From assembly GCA_964439135.1 (NCBI GenBank), contig CAYTNN010000012.1, positions 1-37,737 of the forward strand: a stretch of 37,737 nt of DNA. Direction: 5' to 3'. Source of the DNA: JAFGPJ01 sp964439135. GTDB taxonomy: Bacteria > Planctomycetota > Phycisphaerae > Sedimentisphaerales > Anaerobacaceae. Below, piece after piece: positions 25,422 to 33,683 of this stretch (position 1 is its first letter; each line of letters opens with the position of its first letter). The translations under genes and the position numbers were made by a program. The notes beneath the pieces are model-generated. The model saw nothing but the letters and a program-made list of their open reading frames with translations. It had not been told where the DNA came from and did no database searches.

Positions 25422-25454
25422 TTTTCGTACGAAAATTTGATCGATGTACGAAAA
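25422..25454. promoter_or_regulatory. Palindromic candidate operator with a second half-site
   Basis: TTTTCGTACGAAAA (25422-25435) is a perfect 14-bp palindrome. Its right part GTACGAAAA (25427-25435) is repeated directly at 25446-25454, exactly 19 bases on, close to two helical turns. It lies about 160 bases upstream of the pump operon and 170 bases upstream of the arnB promoter. This geometry is typical of a repressor or activator site, but the regulator is not identified. Confidence 0.4.
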
Positions 25455-25611
25455 TAGCAAAAAACAACAGGACTTTCAGGACAAATATTGGTAATATAGC
25501 ATGTTAAAGTAAGGCAGGTAGGAGGCCGAAGATAAAGATATTGAGTTTTAGTTTCGACTCGTTAACAAGCGATTCCAGAATGTCAGGCCGTGATTGATCG
25601 GACGTTAGGAT

Positions 25612-26925
25612 ATGAATATAAAAATCTATATTAACGTGCTGATTCTTCTGGTCGCCGGCTGCGCTACTCAGTCCCATAACAATCGTTCATATGTTTCGAA
25701 AGGTATTAACGAACGTACTAATCATGAATTAGGGCAGATATCCAAACCGGGAGAATTTCATCTTCCAGATGGAGCATCGCTTGACGATGGTCTCTCAGAG
25801 GATGAGGCGGTCGCCATAGCCCTTTGGAATAACGCCCAGTTTCAAGTTGATTTGGCAGCCCTGGGTTTTGCCCGCGCCGATTTGATCGAAGCAGATATGC
25901 TGGCTAATCCGGTCTTTTCGCTTTTGTTCCCCATTGGCCCCAAAGCCCTCGAAATGGGGCTGGACGTACCTCTCGATTTCATCTGGCAGCGTCCCCGCCG
26001 CCTCGCCGCGGCCAAGCTTGATGCCCAAAGTCTTTCCGAAAACCTAATCGAGCATGGTCTGGCCCTTATCCGAAACGTTCAGACGACCTATGCCGATCTA
26101 TGGTCTGCCGAGGAGCAAGTCCGGCTCGCCGAACAAAATGCTCAATTACAAATTCAGATGGCCGAGCTTGCCCAGGCACAACTCCGGGCCGGTGATATTA
26201 GCGAGCTGGAGGTCTCAAACGCCTATGTGGATTCACTCCGAGCCACCGACATAGTAAAGGTTTTTTCAGAGGAGGCTGCCGTCTCACGACACCAGCTTAA
26301 TGCTATGCTCGGACTGATCTCAGATGACGCGAGGTTTGATATAACACCATCGGATATTGCGCCCGAAGCAGAAGTGTCAATCGACAAGTTATTGGAGACG
26401 GCCTTTGCCGCCCGGCCGGACCTGCGAGCGGCGGAGCTTGACATCGAAGCGGCAGGCGAACGCATGGGCTGGGAGAAATCGAAAATCTACAACTTCATCG
26501 CCATTATCGATGCCAAGGATGAGGGCGAGGATTCCCTGTCGGTCGGACCGGGTTTGGCCATTGAGATTCCGATTTTCAATCAGAATGACGGCCAAATCGC
26601 ACGGGCCGAAGCAGAACTGGAACAGGCGGCTCGACAGTATGAAGCGGTCCGTCAGGACATTATGCTTCAGGTTAGACAAGCTCAAACTCGGTATGTCTCG
26701 GCCCACGAGGAATTTGAGTTATGGGACAGCGGCATTGTTCCGGCTTTGGAGATCGCCATCGAACGGGCCCGGAAATCACTTGGGGCCGGGGAAGGGTCTT
26801 ATTCTTCGGTCTTGGAGGCTCAGCTTAAACTTGTCGAGGCACGGATGCGTCGTACGGAATTGGCGGCCAACCTGCGACGCACTGCTGCAAAGCTCAATTA
26901 CTGTATCGGGAGGAAAATGATATAA
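25612..26925 (+). CDS. TolC-family outer-membrane efflux lipoprotein
   Basis: The 437-aa outer-membrane factor has a lipoprotein signal (VLILLVAGC, lipobox VAGC near residue 17). Two repeats of the TolC/OEP fold follow (~60-240 and ~250-435), rich in long Ala/Glu/Gln helices such as EEQVRLAEQNAQLQIQMAELAQAQL and AEAELEQAARQYEAVRQ. It should form the trimeric exit duct through the outer membrane for the RND pump encoded just after it. Length fits the family (400-480). AGGA lies close to the ATG. A 97-base spacer with no gene separates it from the adaptor gene. Its direct neighbours make a pump component far more likely than a secretion-system duct. Confidence 0.85.
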   Translation: MNIKIYINVLILLVAGCATQSHNNRSYVSKGINERTNHELGQISKPGEFHLPDGASLDDGLSEDEAVAIALWNNAQFQVDLAALGFARADLIEADMLANPVFSLLFPIGPKALEMGLDVPLDFIWQRPRRLAAAKLDAQSLSENLIEHGLALIRNVQTTYADLWSAEEQVRLAEQNAQLQIQMAELAQAQLRAGDISELEVSNAYVDSLRATDIVKVFSEEAAVSRHQLNAMLGLISDDARFDITPSDIAPEAEVSIDKLLETAFAARPDLRAAELDIEAAGERMGWEKSKIYNFIAIIDAKDEGEDSLSVGPGLAIEIPIFNQNDGQIARAEAELEQAARQYEAVRQDIMLQVRQAQTRYVSAHEEFELWDSGIVPALEIAIERARKSLGAGEGSYSSVLEAQLKLVEARMRRTELAANLRRTAAKLNYCIGRKMI

Positions 26926-27022
26926 CCGCGAATGGCTGGAGGATGCCACGCTTTAGCTCGATTGACCTGATGGGCCAGCCGAAGTCAATATTATCGAAAA
27001 GCCGGTTTAATAGGAAAACGTT

Positions 27023-28129
27023 ATGAATAAATTGCGAACATTCTTAGGGTTGGTAATTCTGCTGGCAGGTGCGTTGGCGGCGTACTATCTCTTTAAGGCA
27101 AAGCCGATCGAGACTTCAGAAGAGCCGGCCAGTCAAGTTGTTACCGAGGTGAGCGTATATGTGGGGAAAATCACGCGGTCCACACTTCACGGATATGTTC
27201 TGGCTTATGGAACAGTTGAACTTGCTGTGGGCAGCAGCGATGCCCCCCCGGCCCGCGTTAGAATTACGGCGCCGGCGGCTGGAATTATCAGCGAAGTAAC
27301 ATGCATAGAAGGCCAGGAAGTGAATCAGGGAGATACGCTGTTCCGTCTTGATAGTCGCATAGCTAAAGTAACTGTAAAGCAGGCCGAGAAAGCGGTGGAG
27401 TTCGCAGAGCAGGACTTCGCACGTCAGAAAGAGCTGATGCAGAGCCAGGGAACATCAAAAAAGCTATTGCAACAAGCCGAATACGGGCTCGCAACGGCAA
27501 AAGATGAACTGGCGAAAGCTCGTACTGAGCTGTCTTTGCTCCAGGTCACAGCGCCGATATCCGGCATGATTGTCCGAGTGCCGGCCCGGCCCGGTGAAGC
27601 GGTGGACATGACCAGTACGTTGGCGGAATTGATCGACCCTAAGCGATTGATCGTGGAATTTCGGGTTCCGAGCAATGAGATAACGGCGCTCGAACCGGGA
27701 CAGAAGGTGGAAATAGATACCGGCGGCAGGCTCGCCGGGCCGAACGGTGAAACATCTCGAGTGCCTGCTGAGCTGGCGTTTGTCGATTCTGTGGTTGACC
27801 CTGAGAGCGACACTGTTCTTGCTCGGGCATCGGTGCCGGCCGGCACCGGACTCAGGCCCGGCCGGTTCGTCAGGGTGCGCATAATCTATATGGAAAAAAG
27901 CGACTGCCTTGTCGTACCCGAAGAAAGCCTTGTCACAACCACCGAGAACCAAACGGTTATCGCTGTCGTAGAAAACGATAAGGCCTTTCATAGAGTGGTT
28001 CAGCCCGGGTTGCGCGAAAACGGGCTGGTGGAGGTGCAGGGAGAGGGAATTCATGAGGGCATGCAGGTAGTGACGGTAGGCGCGTATGGCCTGCCCCCTG
28101 AAACCAAGGTCAGGGTAGTGAACGAATAA
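27023..28129 (+). CDS. RND efflux periplasmic adaptor (membrane fusion protein)
   Basis: The 368-aa adaptor has one N-terminal anchor (FLGLVILLAGALAAYYLF, ~7-24). A split lipoyl domain follows (RITAPAAGIISEV, then VTAPISGMIVRVPARPGEAV), separated by a helical hairpin (~115-175, KQAEKAVEFAEQDFARQKEL). Beta-barrel and membrane-proximal domains are at ~205-368 (GLRPGRFVRVRI, VVPEESLV). It bridges the inner-membrane pump and the outer-membrane duct. AGGAAA precedes the ATG at a normal distance. It is 23 bases upstream of the permease gene. The family is HlyD/AcrA-like and length is normal. The substrate cannot be predicted. Confidence 0.9.
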   Translation: MNKLRTFLGLVILLAGALAAYYLFKAKPIETSEEPASQVVTEVSVYVGKITRSTLHGYVLAYGTVELAVGSSDAPPARVRITAPAAGIISEVTCIEGQEVNQGDTLFRLDSRIAKVTVKQAEKAVEFAEQDFARQKELMQSQGTSKKLLQQAEYGLATAKDELAKARTELSLLQVTAPISGMIVRVPARPGEAVDMTSTLAELIDPKRLIVEFRVPSNEITALEPGQKVEIDTGGRLAGPNGETSRVPAELAFVDSVVDPESDTVLARASVPAGTGLRPGRFVRVRIIYMEKSDCLVVPEESLVTTTENQTVIAVVENDKAFHRVVQPGLRENGLVEVQGEGIHEGMQVVTVGAYGLPPETKVRVVNE

Positions 28130-28152
28130 GAGAGGCCAAAAGAAAGGTTTCA

Positions 28153-31100
28153 ATGCCAGATATTAATCTTTCAAATACTGAGGAGACTCCGGGACAGAGC
28201 CATTTGGAGGTTCGAGCGTCGGCGTTGGGACGATTCTCCACCCATCACGCCATAGCTATTGCTTTTGTTGTATTCGCCTTGTGCCTGGGTGGTGTTTATT
28301 CTGCGATGAAGATTCCTTCCTCGGTGTTCCCACAAACCGACTTTCCAAGAGTTGTTATTCTGGTGGACAATGGTGTTATGCCGGGCGATGAGATGATGGC
28401 GACCATTACCCGTCCTATCGAAGAGGCCATGAAGGATATTCCAGGCGTGGTGACGATCCGTGACGCGACCGGGCGGGGTTCCGCGGAAGTCAGTGTCTTT
28501 TTCAATTGGAAGGTGGACATGATCCAGTCGGAATTGTACGTGCTCAGCCGCCTTTCTCAGATTAGCAGCACCTTGCCGGCGACGGCGACAACGAACGTTT
28601 TCCGCTTGACCTTTTCGGCGTTCCCAATTATTGGTGTAAGTCTTACCAGCGAAACGCGCGACACAACTCATCTCTGGGAGATAGCCCGTTATACGATAAA
28701 ACCTCGCTTTCTGCGAATCCCGGGAGTAGGCAGGGTGGATCTCGTCGGGGGACGTACACCGGAATACCACGTGATCGTCGATACGCTGCGATTGGAGGCC
28801 GCCGGGCTGAGTTTTTCCGACGTAACCGAGGCACTGATAAAAAGGAATCTTATAGCTCCGGCCGGTATGCATGAGGAAAACCACACGCTTTACCTTACCG
28901 TGGTCGATGGTCGCGTGCACGGCCCGGAAGATATTGAGGCCCTTATTGTCAAGGTTGACAAGGGTCATCCGATTTGTATCAGGGACTTTGCCCGAGTCGA
29001 GCGTGGACCCGAGCCCGTCTTCAATGTCGTTACCGCGGATGGTAAAGAAGCAGTGCTGTTGAATATTCGCAGTCAGCCCGACGGAAGCACGCTCGACATC
29101 GCCCGGGAGCTGAAGCTGGAACTGGAGCAACTAAAAAAGCAGTTGCCGCCCGACCTGAAGCTGGCATTCTTCTATGACCAGTCGTTGATAGTACGTGAAT
29201 CCGTCAAGAGCGTTTGGGAAGCGATCATTTTCGGGTTGTTCCTGTCCGTTATGGTGCTGTACCTCTTTCTCAAAGACTGGGGAACAACTTTTGTGGCGAC
29301 GCTGGTAATTCCGGCAACGGTTCTGATTACGTTGATCATAGCCAAGGTTCTGGGACTGACCTACAATCTGATGACTCTGGGCGGAATCGCGGCGGCTATC
29401 GGCGTGATTATCGACGATGCCATAGTGGTTGTGGAGGTGATATACGCCAAGATTGCCAGTGGCGTCCCCCGTGTGCCGGCGGTGAGAGAGGGCATAGGAG
29501 AAATCATCAGGCCGCTTTTGGGTTCGACCTTCACACCCGTAGTCGTATTCATACCCTTGGCATTCCTGGACGGCCTCGTGGGTGTGTTCTTTCGAGCTTT
29601 GGCGATGACAATGGTTGTCGCGCTGCTCATCTCGCTGGTACTGGCAGTGACGTTTACACCATCCATGGCGGCATGGTTCATCGGGGGCAGTCACAGCAAG
29701 CGGGCAAAACCACAAGACAAGCAAGGCGGAATCGTGCTGCGCTGGCTTATATCGATTTACGGACATACGGTTCGGATAGCACTGCATCACAGCTGGATCA
29801 CGCTGGTGTTTTGCGTACTTATCCTGCTTGCGGGTATAAACATCTATACCCGGCTCGAAAGTGAGTTTCTGCCGGCGATGGATGAGGGCGGCTTTGTTAT
29901 TGACTATGTGGCGAGACCGGGAACGAGCCTGGCTGAAACCGATCGTCAACTAAAGCAGGCCGAGCAGATATTGCATACTATTCCCGAGCTTGAGAGCTAC
30001 TCCAGGCGCACCGGTGCACGCCTGGCTCTGGCTATTGCCGAACCTCACACTGGAGACTTCCTGGTCAAACTCAAACCCGGCCGTAAGAGGAAGACCGACG
30101 AGGTGATTTCCGAGCTTCGGCACAGGTTTAATGCCGCAGTCCCCAGCCTTCAATGGGAGTTCCCCGGCATCCTCTCCGACCTGATCGGCGATCTCATGTG
30201 GGCACCCGAGCCCATTGAGGTGAAGCTGTTCTCGACCGACATAGAGTTTCTCAAGAAAAAATCCCCGCAGATCGAGCAGACTATCCAAAAGGTCAGGGGA
30301 GTAGTGGATACCTTTGACGGTTTGATGATTACGGGCCCGTCTCTGAGTTTTCGGCTCCGAGGCTTAAACGCGCAGCGGTTTGGTTTGACTGCCGATGATG
30401 TGGCTTCGGCTGTCCAGACGGCCATGTTCGGCCAGACCGCTTCGTCGGTTTTAGAGGGCGACCGCCTCATCGATATCCGCGTCGTCGCGGACCCATGCGA
30501 TATCGACCGGGTTGCGAGCCTGCAAAACTTGCCTTTGCGTTGTCCGAATGGAGCCCTGGTCAAACTATCGCAGGTGGTGGATGTTATCGAAGAACCGGGG
30601 CAGCTTGAGCTTCGGAGGGAAGATATGCGACAGGTCGTTGCCGTCACGGCCCGCCTTGAAGGTCGCGACCTCGGCAGCGCAATGGCGGAAATCCGCAACC
30701 TCCTGGCTCAGGATAGATCTATTCCGCCGGAGGCTCTTGAGTTCGGAGGGCTCTACCAGCAGCAGCAGGAATCCTTCAGCCATCTGCTGGTTGTTCTTGC
30801 CCTGGCCATTGTTCTGGTTTTTACGGTGCTGCTGACGGAATTCCGGACTTTTGCCGGGCCGGTGGCAATCGTATTTGGCGCTGTCCTGGCGATGTTTGGA
30901 GCCGTCATGGCTTTGTATATTAGTGGCACATCGCTCAATGTCGTTTCGCTTTTGGGAGCAATTATCGGGGTCGGCATTGTGGCGAAGAACGGCATTCTCA
31001 TGCTTGACTTCGCGGGAGAATTGCACAGCTCCGGCCTGAAAATGGAGGACGCCCTGGTTCGGGCCGGGCAGCGGCGACTCCGGCCGGTATTGATGACTTC

Positions 31101-31272
31101 CGGCACAACGGCACTGGGGATGTTGCCGTTGGCTTACGGCGTCGGCTCCGGCGCCGACATGCTCAGGCCCCTGGCAATTGCCGTGATCGGCGCAGTCTGT
31201 ATATCGGTGCTGCTCTCTCTCGTTGCGACTCCGGTGTTGTACAGTATTCTCATCAAAATTCGTGGCTCCTGA
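28153..31272 (+). CDS. RND-family inner-membrane efflux permease
   Basis: The 1039-aa protein has the RND layout: TM1 after residue ~30, a large periplasmic porter domain (~60-350), TM2-6, a second porter domain (~580-880) and TM8-12. The proton-relay pair D421-D422 is present in GVIIDDAIVVVE (TM4), and K945 in GIVAKNGILMLDF (TM10), matching AcrB D407/D408/K940. This resembles drug-type (HAE) rather than heavy-metal (CzcA) permeases, though overall similarity is distant. It should export toxic amphiphiles by proton antiport. AGAAAGG precedes the ATG by five bases. It is the last gene of the three-gene pump operon. Length is typical. Confidence 0.9.
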   Translation: MPDINLSNTEETPGQSHLEVRASALGRFSTHHAIAIAFVVFALCLGGVYSAMKIPSSVFPQTDFPRVVILVDNGVMPGDEMMATITRPIEEAMKDIPGVVTIRDATGRGSAEVSVFFNWKVDMIQSELYVLSRLSQISSTLPATATTNVFRLTFSAFPIIGVSLTSETRDTTHLWEIARYTIKPRFLRIPGVGRVDLVGGRTPEYHVIVDTLRLEAAGLSFSDVTEALIKRNLIAPAGMHEENHTLYLTVVDGRVHGPEDIEALIVKVDKGHPICIRDFARVERGPEPVFNVVTADGKEAVLLNIRSQPDGSTLDIARELKLELEQLKKQLPPDLKLAFFYDQSLIVRESVKSVWEAIIFGLFLSVMVLYLFLKDWGTTFVATLVIPATVLITLIIAKVLGLTYNLMTLGGIAAAIGVIIDDAIVVVEVIYAKIASGVPRVPAVREGIGEIIRPLLGSTFTPVVVFIPLAFLDGLVGVFFRALAMTMVVALLISLVLAVTFTPSMAAWFIGGSHSKRAKPQDKQGGIVLRWLISIYGHTVRIALHHSWITLVFCVLILLAGINIYTRLESEFLPAMDEGGFVIDYVARPGTSLAETDRQLKQAEQILHTIPELESYSRRTGARLALAIAEPHTGDFLVKLKPGRKRKTDEVISELRHRFNAAVPSLQWEFPGILSDLIGDLMWAPEPIEVKLFSTDIEFLKKKSPQIEQTIQKVRGVVDTFDGLMITGPSLSFRLRGLNAQRFGLTADDVASAVQTAMFGQTASSVLEGDRLIDIRVVADPCDIDRVASLQNLPLRCPNGALVKLSQVVDVIEEPGQLELRREDMRQVVAVTARLEGRDLGSAMAEIRNLLAQDRSIPPEALEFGGLYQQQQESFSHLLVVLALAIVLVFTVLLTEFRTFAGPVAIVFGAVLAMFGAVMALYISGTSLNVVSLLGAIIGVGIVAKNGILMLDFAGELHSSGLKMEDALVRAGQRRLRPVLMTSGTTALGMLPLAYGVGSGADMLRPLAIAVIGAVCISVLLSLVATPVLYSILIKIRGS

Positions 31273-31346
31273 AGTGGAAGCACCGGAATCTGAGACGGGT
31301 TATCATCCGGAAAAGTTCAAAGAACTCCTCGGCGGATTTCTGTTTC

Positions 31347-32480
31347 TTATTTTTCCGGCGGACCGTCATAATTCTGGAACAACTCGACGATCTTCGGCAT
31401 AAAAGCATCGAGCGTTTGATACTTGTCCCGCTGCTTTTCATATTGGCCGAGCAATTCTGAAAGCTCTTTCATCCAGTGGAATCCGCGACCGATTTGATAA
31501 CTCGCAATCCGCTCTGCCTTTTCTCCGCCGTCGTTAGCCATCGCGTAACGCACTTCACACGCCCTTACCAGCGACTCTCGCATCATGGTCTGCCAACTTC
31601 CATACGCCTGGCCTTTCATTTGTTTTTCGACTCGCGGAAAATATTTCTCACCAAAAGAACTGAAGTCTTGCATATTCTTTTCAACGAGCGGATTGCAATA
31701 GGAATGGCCAAACTCGTGCACCACCGTACTTACAACGCCGGGATTGAACGTGGGATTGCCCCAGCCGAACCAGTCGATCCGCCATGCGCCGAGCACGCTG
31801 TATATTTTCGTTCGCCCATCGAGCCTCACCCGGCAGCCGTAACTGCCCGGCCCGTTAAGTATCGATATGACAAGGTTGAAGTCCACATCATCTCTCGACC
31901 CGAAAAACTCATCGAACCAGGCCAGGTTCGCCTTAGTGTCAATAAGTTGCTGAAGCCTTGACACAGCCGTATCATATTGCGATTGGTTCTTCGCGAGGAA
32001 CGCCTTGAAATCAGTCTCTTTCACAAAGTCGCGACAATTGCCAAGAAATTCACGGGCCTCATCGATCCGCCATCTGCCGTCAAGCGTGTCCGGCCTCGGC
32101 TCAAAAGGCACTATCTCGCCACAGCTATTAATATCCTCGATGTGCATAGCCATGCCCATCACCGCATCATAGCTGACTCCGCGAGTCTCACGCAGTTTTT
32201 TTGCTATTTTCACTGCCGGATGATCGCGATGCCCGGCGAAGTGCTCGGTAAGGTTTTTCATATATGGCTTCGACTTGCACTTGTTATACTCCGGATTACC
32301 GGCCATGTGAAATATAACGCCCATCAGCTCTACACGTGGATCTATCGTAACCTTAAGTTTGGTTCGATCCTGCCGGGCTGGAACATTATTTGGATCAGCC
32401 GCCCCGGCACTATTAATAATAAAAGCAAACAATAGTATTACCGGCAAAGCCTTAACTGCGATTTCCCATATACACTTCAC
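31347..32480 (-). CDS. DUF4932-like secreted zinc-metalloprotease-type protein
   Basis: The 377-aa protein has a signal peptide (ALPVILLFAFIINSAGA, ~11-27). A gluzincin-like motif HEFGH at residues 255-259 follows, in STVVHEFGHSYCNP. The fold before it (MGVIFHMAGNPEY, residues ~53-65) and the helical region after it match the DUF4932 family, whose members are putative zinc peptidases of unknown substrate. A likely third ligand is a Glu in the MMRESLVRA segment (~303-311); this is inference. GTG 32480 is the start, seven bases after AAGGAG. It is convergent with the RND pump operon (75 bases apart) and transcribed alone. Activity is not proven. Confidence 0.75.
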   Translation of the reverse strand: MKCIWEIAVKALPVILLFAFIINSAGAADPNNVPARQDRTKLKVTIDPRVELMGVIFHMAGNPEYNKCKSKPYMKNLTEHFAGHRDHPAVKIAKKLRETRGVSYDAVMGMAMHIEDINSCGEIVPFEPRPDTLDGRWRIDEAREFLGNCRDFVKETDFKAFLAKNQSQYDTAVSRLQQLIDTKANLAWFDEFFGSRDDVDFNLVISILNGPGSYGCRVRLDGRTKIYSVLGAWRIDWFGWGNPTFNPGVVSTVVHEFGHSYCNPLVEKNMQDFSSFGEKYFPRVEKQMKGQAYGSWQTMMRESLVRACEVRYAMANDGGEKAERIASYQIGRGFHWMKELSELLGQYEKQRDKYQTLDAFMPKIVELFQNYDGPPEK

Positions 32481-32812
32481 TAAAGCACTCCTTAATTCCG
32501 AATTCCGGGGGACGCCATACTTAATTCCAGTCGATGCCTACGTCCCAAAGCTCCGGAGCGTGATTCGTGACTTGTATCTCGCGATATATTCGATGCACAG
32601 CAATCTAAAAAATATTTAGCCCGCCGATTCACTCGGCGGGTTTTCTTTCAAATCAACACGCAAGAGCATTTTATCCCGCAGCACGAGCAAGTTCTGCCCA
32701 TCCTCCAGGCTATCAAAACCTTCTCATTATCGAGCACAACTCATCGAAAACTGTACCGAACACCTTTAATTCCCCGTATAGGGAATTCTTTGGTAAGACT
32801 GACCGTTAGTTG
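32481..32812. other. Intergenic stretch with hairpins but no gene
   Basis: Besides the terminator at 32620-32648, it holds a perfect 7-bp inverted repeat AATTCCC/GGGAATT (32768-32787) with a six-base loop, just beyond the end of the RRM gene. A segment near 32494-32525 (AATTCCGGGGGACGCCATAC) resembles the conserved ends of hairpin-type mobile repeats, but no partner arm was found. No tRNA or ORF is credible. Confidence 0.4.
32620..32648. terminator. Rho-independent terminator, possibly bidirectional
   Basis: CCCGCCGA (32620-32627) and TCGGCGGG (32633-32640) form a perfect 8-bp stem with a TTCAC loop. TTTTCTTT follows on the plus strand. On the minus strand the stem is followed by CTAAATATTTTTT. 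The minus-strand reading would end the RRM transcript about 170 bases after its stop; the plus-strand reading has no obvious gene to end. Confidence 0.65.
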
Positions 32813-33217
32813 TTAGTAGCGACGTCCGCCACGACCGCCACGGTCGGAACTATCACGTCTGTCTCTGTCGCCACGGTCACCACGGTCACCACGGTCGCCA
32901 CGGTCGCCACGGTCACCACGGTCGCCACGGCCACCACCGAAACCTTCTGTTTTGCCTTGGTCACTGCGATGGCTTATTATCCTCTTACCCTCTTCAACCT
33001 TAATGGTGTTTCCCTGCAAATTTTTGCCATTCAGTTCGCTGATTGCGGTTTGGGCTTCATCTGCAACCGGCATTCCCACAAACCCAATTCCGTTTGATTC
33101 GCCCGTAGCCCTGTTTCTTAATAACTTGACGGATACGACCTGGCCAAAAGCTTCAAAAGCCTTACGCAAATCGTCTTCCGTTGTCTCGGGGGACAGATTT
33201 CCTGCATAGATATTCAT
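32813..33217 (-). CDS. Glycine-rich RRM RNA-binding protein
   Basis: The 134-aa protein has a single RNA-recognition motif (~1-80), with RNP2 as IYAGNL (3-8) and RNP1 as NGIGFVGM (~42-49). An Arg/Gly/Asp-rich tail follows, made of about seven GDR units and ending in RGGRGGRRY. Bacterial RRM proteins of this type, best known in cyanobacteria as cold-inducible Rbp proteins, bind single-stranded RNA. RNP1 normally has two aromatics (GFGFV); here the first is replaced (GIGFVGM). The start is ATG 33217 with AAGGAA six bases upstream, not 33250. It has a long leader region upstream. Cold or stress regulation is plausible from the family but not shown. Confidence 0.85.
   Translation of the reverse strand: MNIYAGNLSPETTEDDLRKAFEAFGQVVSVKLLRNRATGESNGIGFVGMPVADEAQTAISELNGKNLQGNTIKVEEGKRIISHRSDQGKTEGFGGGRGDRGDRGDRGDRGDRGDRGDRDRRDSSDRGGRGGRRY
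32871..32933. repeat. Tandem 9-bp repeat encoding Gly-Asp-Arg units
   Basis: Seven units of CCACGGTCR (plus-strand view) follow each other without spacers, the last with one change. They encode the repeated GDR tail of the RRM protein. Units differ only at the ninth base, so length change by slippage is likely between strains. Confidence 0.9.
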
Positions 33218-33612
33218 ATAGATTTCCTTACTTTTGCTTCTAATAGACATTCTTACCGTTAAAAGGACCTGGCTTAACGGCTGATTTTTTCTTCCATTAA
33301 GATAGCAGCTTTCGCTGACAAGTACAACTCTTTTTGACTATTCTTCGCCAGTATTATTCTTGACCGGCTGTATCCCCCCAAAATAGCCCTTTCCTCGCCT
33401 CACTACCACGATGATATTAGGATAACAGGAGGTTCATTCGGGATGGTTGCCGATTTCGTGTATTGAAGTTCTTTTTCTTCTGTTTCTATACGGCAGTGGA
33501 ATCCCTTTTCGCCTTAAAACTCATAAATTGGTAAGTGTGGGGCTGTTCCTATATTTCCTAATTATTGGCTTCATGTCTTTTCATGGAATTGTAGCAATTA
33601 TGCTCTCCGAGA
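33218..33612. other. Intergenic stretch upstream of the RRM gene
   Basis: This AT-rich stretch lies upstream of the RRM gene and beyond the end of the SMC-like gene. It probably holds the RRM promoter and leader; a weak TTGTAC/TATCTT pair with 17-base spacing lies near 33301-33330 on the minus strand. An AGGAGG at 33427-33432 stands before a possible small ORF listed separately. No RNA gene was recognised. Confidence 0.35.
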
Positions 33613-33683
33613 TCAGGCACGGGGTTGATTGGGCCAATCATCTGGAACAAGGGCTGGAGGTTTTGCCCATGGTTTTTCAATAA
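33447..33683 (+). CDS. Doubtful small membrane protein, 78 aa
   Basis: The frame opens with TTG, 14 bases after AGGAGG, and reads two hydrophobic stretches (VLFLLFLYGSGIPF and LVSVGLFLYFLIIGF). These would make a small two-helix membrane protein. Against it, the spacing to the ribosome-like site is too long, and an ATG closer to that site gives only seven codons. The last 71 bases also run antisense over the 3' end of the SMC-like gene. I cannot assign a family. It is kept because its hydrophobic pattern is not obviously a shadow of another gene across most of its length. Confidence 0.2.
   Translation: MPISCIEVLFLLFLYGSGIPFRLKTHKLVSVGLFLYFLIIGFMSFHGIVAIMLSEIRHGVDWANHLEQGLEVLPMVFQ

Larger units (their letters stand above)
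25172..25611. other. Divergent regulatory region between the arn operon and the RND pump
   Basis: This 440-base region separates arnB (leftward) from the outer-membrane-factor gene (rightward). It holds the arnB promoter at 25227-25255 and the palindrome and half-site at 25422-25454. The rest has no convincing gene; a 63-codon frame at 25249-25440 lacks a ribosome site or protein-like composition. I find no strong promoter for the rightward pump operon; a TAATAT at 25492-25497 is a weak candidate -10. Confidence 0.5.

Noticed and set aside
25249..25440. A 63-codon small protein between arnB and the pump operon
   Set aside because: It starts inside the arnB promoter's -35 box region, lacks a ribosome site and has no protein-like pattern.
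28171..29130. A 319-codon minus-strand frame opposite the RND permease
   Set aside because: It is a shadow of the permease gene, with His/Arg/Gln-rich composition and no domain or ribosome site.
29131..29949. A 272-codon minus-strand frame opposite the RND permease
   Set aside because: Same reasoning: very rich in His, Gln and Arg, antisense to conserved transmembrane helices, no family match.
32359..32619. An 86-codon plus-strand frame ending at the terminator near 32620
   Set aside because: Its first half is antisense to the metalloprotease-like gene and nothing protein-like remains in the rest.
32871..32933. A CRISPR-like short repeat array
   Set aside because: The units are 9 bp, contiguous without spacers, and encode the Gly-Asp-Arg tail of the RRM protein.
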